This document shows, in pieces, positions 1-11,200 of a stretch of DNA of 64,000 nucleotides. Source of the stretch: Holacanthus passer (taxonomy: Eukaryota; Chordata; Actinopteri; Pomacanthidae); NCBI GenBank assembly GCA_025331565.1, contig JAFREQ010000014.1, positions 5,040,501 to 5,104,500 on the forward strand, in the 5' to 3' direction. The notes beneath the pieces are model-generated. The model was not told the DNA's origin and did not search any database. It worked only from the letters and a program-made list of their open reading frames with translations. Made by a program: the position numbers and the translations under genes. Numbering within the stretch: position 1 is the first letter of the stretch; every line of letters begins with the position of its first letter.

Positions 1-2280
1 TAATGTACTGTACTAACTACTAACTAACTACTCTGTATCATGTATATAATACTGAGGGCTGCGGCTAAGTAAAAAGGCACAAAGCTTTTAATAATTCATT
101 TTTCCATTCATTTTTTGTTTTGTGGCCAGTTATTTAGTCAACAAATGTCAAATTATAGTGAGTTTAAAAAATCTGAACAAAATCGGTATCGCCCAATAAT
201 ACTAACATAATGCAAAACACATCTGCAATCAGCTGATATTGGCCTGTTTGACTGATCTGTCACAAAATTCCAAACAAATTAAGCAGAACCTACAGTGTGG
301 TCTTTTTTCTTTAATTAATTTTAATATTGTTTTATATTCATTCCTTATTTTAAATGGCATAAACCGAAAGGTAATTCATTCAGACAAAATGCATTAACAG
401 AGACATGGGGGAAAGTTATCACACTGCTCCTGAGACATTGCTGTCCCTTAGCAGAACAGTGTGGACGATAAGGTCAGTGTGTCTTGATAAGGTCTTTGTG
501 TGCTTGAATCTTTTAATTCCCCTTTCAGACTCTCTGGTCGCAGGCAGTGCACTGCACAGTCTAATTATCCAGTTTAACGAACACCTCACCTCCTCACACT
601 GTCTGAGGGATGTGGCCTCGGAGAGTGTGACTGGATTAAGACAGGCATGACATTACTGGGTTACTGGAGATGGCTGCTCTTCCCCGATGCCCTCAGCAGG
701 CAGTAATAATCCTGTAGCTCTTCTGTTGTCTTCTCCTGAGACTTCTGCACAGATGAACTGAATACACTGAACTTGAGAATTGATCTGGTTGTAAAAGGAA
801 AAAAAGAGGCTGTAGAGGAGGAGGCAAAACAGAAGGTATCGCTGTCCTCTTGCACAAGCATGCACTCTCATGTTGGAAGGAGAACAAGTTGTATTATTGG
901 CCTGTAACAGAAGAAGAGATCTTATCAGCGAAAAGGAGATTCACTTCAGGCAATGGCCTCATTTACTGTATGCACCGCACTTGTGTGTGTTACTGGGTGA
1001 ACTGGCCAGATTGAAGTTCTTCTGAATGCCAAAAAGCTTCTTTGAAATCCTAAAGTAGGCTGCTGGCAAAGAGCATCACAATTCATCCTTAATTATTCAT
1101 TCATCTCATGGGAGTTCATTTTATTTACTCTCCAGTCTGTCGGGCCACAAAATGAAATTGTTTCGGGATAAGACTCACAATGCGGTTGACCTTGAAAACG
1201 TATGATTTTGCTGTGGTTGTCAGCACTGAATAAACGGCAAGTCTCCCTCAGAGCAGCCTGCAAACCACGAGTCCCGCCCCTGATCTCATGTATGTGCAGG
1301 TTCCTCATCATGCTCCCTGTCAGACCGTGCGTAAGCTGTATTCGTGTGTGAAGCAGCCTGTTAGTCAGACCAGTGGATCTCACTTTCATGCATGGCAGCT
1401 TGAATGAATTTGTAATGTTAAACCTTAAGCTGCAATATACAGGATGCGTCTCGCTGCGGGCGGCAGGTTGCATTGATCTCCACCTTTTTCTAATGGCAGT
1501 GATTGCATGCTTTAGCTTTTTTTTTTTTTTTGACACTATTTCCCAAAAGGGGTTAGGTATTTTTCATTCAGCTGATAATAACGGGATGTTTATTAGAAGC
1601 CTCGGCTGGTTCTTGAAGCAGATATTACTTTTGAAAGGCAATTTCTTTTGTCCAATTTAGCAGCCATAGTTAATGTTAATGAACTCGGAAGCCTATTTCT
1701 TCTCACTTGAATAGTGATTCAGATGCCTGGGAGTTCTGTGCTGAAAGCCAAGGGAAAGATCTTTCTTCTCTTCCTTTCAGGGAGTAAGCCTGCGTTCGCT
1801 TAAAATGGAAATATTCACACTGCCGATGTAAAGTGCATAGCAAATGAGAGGGAGTGTGTGGGGAAAGTAGTTAAAGTTTGATTGGGCGTAACCTAGCCTG
1901 CACTCTCTTTAATGATGTTGGGAGTGTCCTCTGAAAATTGAAAACACCCTTCTCTGTTCATTCTCTCTCTGCCTTCTCCTCGGCCTGTATTGCTCCTTCT
2001 ACAGTGTTTTTCTTTTGCTGTTGTTCTCTGCAGCCATCTTGCCGGTCACGACTGACTGCTCTGGAATACTCTACTGAGCTGTGTGACAGCATTTGGACGA
2101 GGGGTCCCAGGACATTACCAAACCCACCCTCTAACTCATACACACACCCCTTTTAAAAAAAACATCTTTTTCTTCTCTAAATCTGGTTTGCTAAATATTC
2201 CCGTTCTCACACCCTCATCCCTTTTCTTTCTATATCTGTCTTACTCCTTCAACCCCCCCCCCTTTTGATCACATGAGCTA

Positions 2281-2294
2281 CACACACACACACC
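2281..2294. repeat. CA microsatellite
   Basis: Seven CA units in tandem beside a C/T-rich tract. Confidence 0.8.
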
Positions 2295-5200
2295 CATGGA
2301 TACACTGCTTCTGGTTTCAAGACAAGGAGATTTGACTTGCATGAGGTCTTGGCCTATGCATCTCTCCATTTAAGGAGCTCTGAGTGTGTGTGCGTGTGTG
2401 TTTTGTGCTCCATGTGCGGGGTGTGTGCTGGTGTGTAAAGCGCATGCTAATGCGGGTTGGTCTTGGTCCTTGGGATCAGACTGAAGATGACAATCCAGGG
2501 GGCACATTGTGTGGGCCAGCAAACTGAGCTCCACAGATGGGAGGAGAGAAAGGGAGGCAGAGAGCTGTAGACATAGACAGAAGGAGAGGGCCGCCATCCT
2601 CAGCCCCATTTCACTTTTAACTTCATTTTCGATTCGCACTCCACAGATCCAGTAGCCACTATGAAACCAGCTTTTGTGAGTATTGATTCCCTTACAGGCG
2701 GCAGCTCCATGGGAGGCTCATTAATCTTGTCTACCTGCCATGAATGAAATGAATGGGAAAATAATTGATGCTTTCTAGCATTTTTTTTTGGATATTATAT
2801 TTCTTGTAAAGCCTGTTCGATTGGTGCGCTGATTGATTGATTTGCTAAATACAGCACAATGGAATGGGTAAACGCTTAAGCCTCTCCCTCAGTGTTGTCT
2901 TTCTACTTTTGAGTGTGTTCTTTAAAAAGTTAATCCTCTGTGGTATTTTAAATTCTGCGGGCAATTCATGCAGCAGTTCTTTGTTCTTTGTTGCTTTCTT
3001 GTATTGCCATGTTCATGAAGTCACTGCGGATTTGGCGCTGCTTCTATTTTTTTATGAGGAGAAAAGTGGCCTCGCAGCTTCTTATTGAGAAGTCTCGTGT
3101 TTTTGACCTGCTGAGATCAAACCAAATTGTGGGTGTGTGTCACGGCCCGGTGCAGCCAGCAGGGGAAAGCTATTCTCTGATCCCCACCAAGGGGAGAACA
3201 CAGGAGAGCCACAGGGGGCTGAGACATGCAGCCACTACTTGGTGTTCCTGTAGTCTAGTCAATGGAGAGAAGACGTGCCCTTTCTGTTCTCAGTTCTACA
3301 AAGGATTTCAACCATTTTGAGTTTATTGGAAGAGATATACACATTTCTACAGCCTTTGGGGATGAGTTTGCAAACTTTTGAAGTTGTGTGGACGGGGCAT
3401 TGTTCCTAAAAAACACAAGCATGACATTGGGCTATTTCAGGAGGATGTTGATGGGAGTGCTGACGGTGCTTTGTCCCACTGTGGCATTGAGCTGTTGGCA
3501 CCTGCTTTAGACGGTGGTGCGCTTGTGTTCTCCTTGATTCCATTCACTAGTCCAGAGTTTTCATCCAACCCTTGTTTTGGTGCCAGCTTGCCAATTTGAG
3601 GCCGGTGGTCTGGGCACACTCTCTCTGCAGAAGCTTTTTGTTTTCACCCTGAACAAGCTCTGCCAGGCGTCCTTTAGGTCTCCCACCATCACCACCACCA
3701 CCAGCACCACCCCCCTGTCTGAGCTTTAGTTGCAAAAAGAAAAAAAGATTTTCAAGGCTGATAATGAAAGAACACTTCATGTTTTCAAATCACTGTAAAA
3801 TAGCAGTCGAGTTATTCTGCTCTGTCATCCTGGAGCAGCAGTCCTGCTGTGAGAGGCATGATAAATGGGTTCATGTGTCTTTAATCTCACTCTGACCATC
3901 TCTCATCGCTGCTGGCTCTTCAGCTGTTGACCCTCCACCTCGCAGATGACTTCTGACCCTCCTCATTGTATCACCTCCCTCATAGCGAGTCCCTCTCACA
4001 ATAGACGCCTCTCCATTTCAGGTCTCTTGTATTGATTCGATCCTGCGGCACAAAAACACATTCCTCTCTCTCGCTCCTCTATTAATTCTCATGGCACCGA
4101 GCTTCTTAGTCCTCGACCATGAAATTCAGAGGCTTTCTCTTGTTGCGGATGTGTTTTACCTTGAGGAAATCACCGGGCCATGTCCCCTGATAAGGATATA
4201 TTTACCCAGCTCCAACACTATATCACACCTGCCTTTCACGGTAGCTGCTTCTAAATCTCGTTGGACCAGCTAGTATTCCCTTTCCCATTATGCTGGACAA
4301 GTGAAGCCAGTGCTGAATGCACCTGTGTCCGTTTTTGTTCTTGCATCCATTTGCACACTTGTATTAGGTTTAAATGAAAAAGCTTGTTCCGTTGACCTTA
4401 ACTGCAGAATGAGTGTGTTTAAATGCAACCAGTCATTCTCATTGCTTTCTTCTAATTCACTGCAGCTCTACACATTCAGGAAGGAAGCCTGAGGTTGTTT
4501 GCAGATGCCGCAACGGGGGGGTGGGGGCATTATATTACAACCCTTGCTTCAGTGTTTAAAAAATACATAGGTATGTCTTGTCTCCCGTGAGCTAAAGAAA
4601 TAACGTGACAGTTGGATTGTGAGATCACAGCTCTTTATTGTCCCCCATACACTCATTGCTGAAGAGTGATGCCACTGACGGCGGCATTATCCTCCCTCCA
4701 GTACAGACCTCGGCCTCTTTATGAGGCGAGAGCACTGCCCGGGTCCTCGTTATCACAGGAGCTACAGCAGCTCTGTGTGTGCGATTTTACATATTGGACC
4801 CCTGATTAATGCCAGTGTTCATCAGCGGCTTTCTAATTGGCCTTGTCCTGCTGAGGCCTAATAATTTAGGTTATTATGAGAGCAACATCAAAGTGACACG
4901 TTGAGACACTGTTCTAAATTCAAAACAGAGAAAAGAGATGCTTAGCTGAACACACTTGCAGGAGCCAATGAGGATGTGAAGAGTTTTTATCTGTCACATC
5001 TCTGCTAGAGAATTAACTTTGCAGTAACTAATTAAAAACACATTATTATTCATGCCGTTCACACTGGAAACAGGGATTCTTAAAGCGGCTAGAATCAATA
5101 TTTTTTATGATAATGAAATCAAATGATCATGTGGAGATCAGTTCCCCTCACCTTTATGGACAGTTATAACAAATTTCAGCAGTTGCTTTGTTATTCAGTC

Positions 5201-5464
5201 CATCACTTTATTGTTTCCGCCTGTTTTTACCGCTCACAAAGCTTCGAGGCAGGCGGGCAGACCTTATTGATTAGCTGGTGAACACAGTGGAGTTGGTAGA
5301 GACCAAAATCAGAGCAAAAAAGTGATAACGTTCTGCAACTGCTAGACTTGTAAAGAAGGAACTGTTTGCTAACAAGTTTGCCACGTCAACGTAAAAGGTC
5401 AGTGTTGTTTTCACAACCTGTCTCTCTCTCTCCTGCCAAGTTGTTTAAAAAAAACAGTTATTTC

Positions 5465-5640
5465 AAGTTTAAAGGAGTAACGTGACATTTGGGCAAATTT
5501 TTTCTTATTGACTTTTTTTTTTGATGAGCAGATCAATACCACTCTCATGATCTCAATATGATAAATATGAACCTACGGAGGTAGTTTGATATTTACCGTA
5601 CAGACAAAAAGGTGATATTGATCTTCTCATCTAACTCTAA
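5465..5640. repeat. Interspersed repeat present as two facing partial copies
   Basis: 5468-5575 carries a forward fragment (TGACATTTGGGCAAATT, CAGATCAATACCACTCTCAT). 5588-5640 carries the same block reversed (GTACAGAC, ATATTGATCTTCTCATCTAA). The family is the one seen forward at 59278-59545. Confidence 0.7.
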
Positions 5641-8144
5641 AGGAATTCAAGAATGTGTGTGTGAAAAGATGCACTATCCTTTTCATTTAGTAGGAAGGGT
5701 AAAAAGAAACCAAGGCTGGTAACCTCCTACACCAACTCCCAAATTAGGACATCATTATTATTATTAGTTAGCAATATTCCTGGTGGAATATGGTGTAGCT
5801 CAACCTCCCCTGTCATCTAGCTGTTTATCCTACATCTGCATCTATGAAAAAACTCAGATACAACATGATAATGTGCTTACTTTGTGTGATTATCTGCATC
5901 TCCAAATGGAAATGCTGATTCATTTGAGTCATTTTTGTTGCCTACCTCCTCAAACATATGTGGAGAAAGCTTTCTGTTTAAATCCAGTTTTGTCATCATA
6001 AAACCCCTGACACATGCAGAGACACTCTCATACAAACAGTAGCCACCTGTTTTTGCTGACTCATCTGGGTCTTTGCTCAGGTAGGAGAAAATCTGCCAAT
6101 CCACCGTCAACGTTCACGTTTAATGACTGATGTAGTGAACATGTGGTGCTGATTGATGGAGGTTATTTGTCGCGCTTGTGTGACTAATATGCCATCTGGC
6201 CAATATGCAGTGTTTTAATCAGCAGTATGGAGAAGTAACATCGGGCAGATGGATAACTAAAATAATACCATCCTCTCCTGCCCTTCATCTCACACCTTTG
6301 CTTTCCTCCGTTCCTTGCTGAGATGCTGAGGATTATTGCCGAACACAAAACTAAGAGAGTCTGTGTAAAAGAGTGATCTGTTGTACTACATACTGCAGCT
6401 CAGAGTGTGATCACCAGGTCCCCTCTTCACACATTGTTTATGCACTAGTCATGTCCAGTTTTGCATTTAAAATGTTCTAATTACATTCATTTAATGTTTA
6501 ATGTGTACCAACTGTGTCGGGGATCTTTGTATAAAACAGGATGATTAAAATCTCCGTGCCAGAAAATAGCTGGCACAGTGTAGGAAGGTGCACAGAAGAA
6601 CAGCAAAACAAAACCCTAAACTTTCTCTTAGCAGAAACTGACGACTTCTTCCACCGCAAAACAACGAAGATCTAATTCCTTTGACAGCGTAAGACGTCCA
6701 CCTTCATATAAATATCTCCTGGTCCTTTATGGGGTTTGGCTCTGTCCTCTCCTGGGGCATTCTTTGTAGAAGTAGATGGGATCCTTTCAGGTTTCATGAA
6801 CCCTTCTGGAATGATATAATCTCGGGGATTATTCATTTCTTCTTCTAAACAAGTCTAGAAGCTTTAATTTACTATTAGCAATCCAGTCAGTCAGCAACAC
6901 ATTTAAATAGATGCTTATCTTTCAGGTTAGATTTCTGTACAGATTGATGATGATTGATGATGAGAAAAATGCAGAAGAACAAAAGTAGACTATGGTCTCC
7001 TGATGGCACTTTATTGCCTTTAAATAATTCTACTAATGGGGACATATAACCTGTCTGGGGGCTTTTAGAGCCGCAGCCAGGACTTGTGCTCTGAAGCCAG
7101 CGGAGAGACTTTCGCCTTCAGATAAAATATTTCCAAGAAGGCACAATAAAGATAGCTAGAATTGGAGTGACAGTACCTGACAGGTGTGACAGCAGCACTG
7201 TCAGCCTCCACCTTTTCATTTTCTGCGCTCCCGACGTCTATGCATACTCTGGATCGATTGAAAGGGGGGGGGGCCATGTTGCTGTGCTGTGATAGGTGTA
7301 ATATTGCAGCTCAATTGTCGCCTGATGCTTCAGCGCCCTCATGAATGCATTTGAAGGAAATTACAGTATTCTGGATTGTGTATGTCATGTATGGGTATCA
7401 GTGACTTTGCTTGGAGTCTATACCCTTGTAACGCTCACATGCATTCTGCCGAGATGCATGAAATGATTGCACGAAAACATGGGAATCTGGGCTTCTTTTC
7501 AGCTCTAATTATTGCTCTTTCTTCTCGGGTTCTCTGTGTATTAAGCTCCTTCTGTGATTCGTATTAAAAGCCTCAGTTGCCTTGAAAGAGTAGGTAATAG
7601 CTACAAGTGTTATTGGAGCCAACATTATTGGCACAGATAGTTTGACCTGCTTTATAAATACATACATGAAAAGCATGAATCACCAGACATTATTTCTTTA
7701 TCTTTTTCTCTTCATTGCTCTCACAGAACCTTTTCTTTGATCATTTACACCAGATTTTCAGACAGTGATGTCTGTGTAAATCAGTTATTGTTTTGGCTGT
7801 AGGCAGCAGATGAGACCCAGCTCCCTGCAGCCAAGAGCCAGTAGAAATGACTGTAATGCTGCAGCCATAAACGAGATATAAAGGCAATCAACCATGGTGC
7901 AGTGGCTTAAAATGCCCTTCAAAGTTTTTATTTATATGTCTTTCTAAAGCCACTTTGTCTTACAGTTTTCTCGCTAAAGGTACCCTTAATGCTGTCATTT
8001 GCTTTCGCAGGGTGACTGTAACGTTTGGTGGTTTATTGTTTAAGGCATGGGGCCATTTTTCTGTACGTTTGCTGGTGAGAGGTGGAGGCTGAACCACGGT
8101 GGCTCCTCCAGGTTCTTACCTGTCTCATCTGTTCCTGTCCTCAG

Positions 8145-8214
8145 ATCGAGAAGATCATGACACTGATTGGCGCCGGCATCGATTTCTCCAGAGATCAGCA
8201 ATACGCTACACCAG
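8145..8214 (+). CDS. anks1a: anks1a exon: linker before SAM1
   Basis: Encodes [19 protein letters not shown] followed by YATP, with one base left over. The acceptor is TCCTCAG and the donor GTAGAG. The IG-GIDFS-QQ pattern is the conserved segment just before SAM1 in ANKS1 proteins. The exon ends in phase 1, which fits the SAM1 exon beginning with GT to complete a glycine codon. Confidence 0.85.
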
Positions 8215-11200
8215 GTAGAGTACAATCCTAACTGCCTTGTCATGCTGTTAATTTTTAATCAGAGTTCAACACCTAGAAATTGAGTGTGTTATTGCAAATT
8301 CAGAAATTAATTATCGATGAAAGCTGAAAGTTTGAAGGGAAGAGTGATTGTTTTCACTCACCTCTAATACGTTTCACCACTTGTGCATAATTTATCTCTT
8401 GTGAATCTTACTGTGTGCCTGCCAGGTCTGATTGTAAGAACCCTAATTTACACATTTGGGTTTTCAGTGGACTTATTTACATGGGCTTATATGTATTTCT
8501 TTGCCTTTTTTTTTTTCAAAAACTTTAATCTGCCTGTCTAAGTATGTAACGCCCAGGTGTTTATTGTCAAGGGGACTTCTTTGACAATGGTTGCCTTGTT
8601 GTGGACCTGTTGTTGTGTACTGAACACCAAACTTGCCTGGATTTGCCTTGTAATCATCCTTCATGTTATTTGATCTGCATTAGTGCCCTCAAGGGAAATC
8701 AAACAAGTGCCTGGGAAACATGGTCATTGAAGGAGGAACCCGAAAACAAATTGCGATTCACTTAACAACAGAGAATTGGGTACAAAGGCATAATGTGGGT
8801 AGACAGTTGGTCTCTTTTAATAGAGCAGATGAGGAGAGGAATCGACATTAGCAGCTGCAGAGAAAAGGTAAGACAATGCTGTTGAATGGCTTTTCTCATC
8901 CTGTGGTTTAGAGAATAGAAAGGGGTCCCACTGGATTCAATTTGCTTGTCCTTATTTTAAACCACACAAACCAGCCAGCTTTAAACCACAGAAGCCATGC
9001 CAGGCCACGTGCTGGTCTCTAAACCAACCTTACGAGGCACCAGTTGTATTTTTATATTTAAGACCTAAGTGCCTGAGAGACTCGTTATTACACCTCGTTT
9101 CTCACTCTGTAATGCAGCGTCTTTGTGTTAAGGAGTCTGTACCTGCTCTCCTGTTATTCTTTAGGCTTTTCAAAAGCCTGTCATCAGGGTTGATGGATGG
9201 CGCCCGGGGACTGTAGCAGCAAACCCGAACAATCGACTCCTTCCCTTCAGCTTTCATATTATTCAACATTCTCCTCCAGTTTACACTTTGCAGACGCCAC
9301 GCTTTAATATCTTTGAGCAATGCAGCAGATCCACGACAGCATGCCTTTGCACAAAGTTGTCTGTCTTCTTATTTTACCCCTCTTGTTTGTTATGCCCTGC
9401 ACTGGAGTGAGCTCTTTAAATATTAACCAGCAAGCATGTCAGGGGATGAGCTCATTCTGCTTTGTAGACTTGAGGAAAGCTGAGACCACTGCAGTAAAGT
9501 TGTTAGCGCCCCATCACCGGCTGTCTGGTCTGAACATGCTCTTAGTCTGGATCCACTCTTCTGTGCACGGGAGCCTAAGTCTCATGGCCGTCATGCCCAC
9601 AGCTCCGTCTCAATGAGGCTGCTGTCAGGAGGCCATCAAGGGAAGTCACTGGAGATGTGAGAAGCCGCATCACTTTATTCCCCCCTCTCTGATTCAGTCC
9701 AGAGTTTCCCTCCTCTCAGCGTTGACTGGAGAGCAGTGATGTCTCCAGCTGATTGGCTCTGTGCCTGCAGTCTCTTGTACTTTTCTCCTCTCTACTGATG
9801 GACTGCTACATCAGAGTGAAAGGATGGGGTGGCAGAGGGTGGAGGGAACTGTGAGACTGAAATACAGAAGCTGCAAAAGCACCAGAGCAAATGCAAGTAA
9901 TGAGGGGTGGGAGGTCTGTAGCTGAAACGGTAGCTCGCGCTGACAAAGAGCAGCCACCTGCAGTGTTTCACAGAGGGAGAGAGGGAGGGAGGAGTGGAGA
10001 AGCGCATGCAATGAGAGGAGAGAGAGTGAGAGAGTAAGGGAGGAGAGAGGAATTGCAGGCAGCAGAATTGTGAACAGCCAGGACAATAGAAGGACGCCAC
10101 CTCGGCATCTGGAGGATTAGGTGGTCCGCTCCTCAGCCTGAGTGGACTACAGTGGCTGGAAGCATCTCACAGACTGAGGAGAGACACTTTCAGCACTGTT
10201 GTCTGCAGAGGAGTTCATCCTGGGGCCCAGCTATTACTAAAGTGTTCTTTGAAGTAGCTGATTGGATCCTTGACTGGATTTTTTTCCCCTTGACTTATTT
10301 CCAAGCTTCTGGAGTGACAAAAATGGGATTTATGACATGGGAATCTCCTCTGAAACAGGATTGGTTTTATACCAGGTTGACTGGATGAGGAGAGCATTGA
10401 GCTTTAAAATGTGCATCGTACACATAATGTTCAGGTTATGATATCTGTTTTTTTATTATAAGTTGTCAGCTTTATTTACGTGTTGTCCTGCTAAAGGTAA
10501 AACAAATGTAATCGATATGTAAATCTTTCCGATGATTTACTCTGATAACTTTTACCTGTGGTGGAGATGCAGTTATCAAATTACAAGTTAAAGGTAACTA
10601 CACCAAATTTGAGAGTGTAATAACAGATTCCACCATAGAAAATAAGTGTTTTTTTACTTTGAAAGTGAGATCAAACGTAGCAGTATGTTCACGCGAGCAG
10701 AGGCAGTCATCTGTCCTTGTACAGGTTAGTCTCCTCTCGGCTCGGGCTGCTGACAGCCGTCAGTGCAGCTTTTTTCTTCAATCAATCTCAGCTCATGACA
10801 GTCATGTCGCAGGTTTCTGTCTGGCCCGCCACTTTCAGCAAGAATACTGTCATGTTCTTAGTTAGATTCCTTTCTGGACTGTGCGTGGTGGATTATATCC
10901 CGAGTGGGTTGGGTCTGTGAAGAGATGAGCCTGTTTGTTAATTAACTGTCTCCTGCCTCTGGGCTACATGTTTCCAAAGAAGTTTCCTCTTGCCTGAAAC
11001 ATATTACCAAAAAATCCCCCACTGTCATGCTCTGCTGCTCTTCTCTGTGACCCCTCTGAGTTTGTCTTCGTTACAAAACAAGAGCTTAATTAAATCAGCT
11101 GCAAGTGCTACCTCGAGACAAATGAGACATTTTGACTTTTCTCCAAGTCAGATATGAACTGTTTTGTTACTTTTTGCAATAGATAAGTTAGCATTATTGA

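Larger units (their letters stand above)
1..8144 (+). other. anks1a: anks1a intron (5' end outside the window)
   Basis: More than 8 kb with no coding exon that I can support; the ORFs here are short and resemble no protein I know. It contains CA/TG tracts near 2281-2294 and 2388-2450, a C/T-rich block at 1955-2270, short poly-T runs, and a rearranged interspersed repeat at 5465-5640. The intron ends in a good acceptor (TGTCCTCAG) at 8144. Confidence 0.8.

Noticed and set aside
9320..9616. 98-codon frame with a signal-peptide-like start
   Set aside because: It is intronic, with no donor, partner exon or family match.
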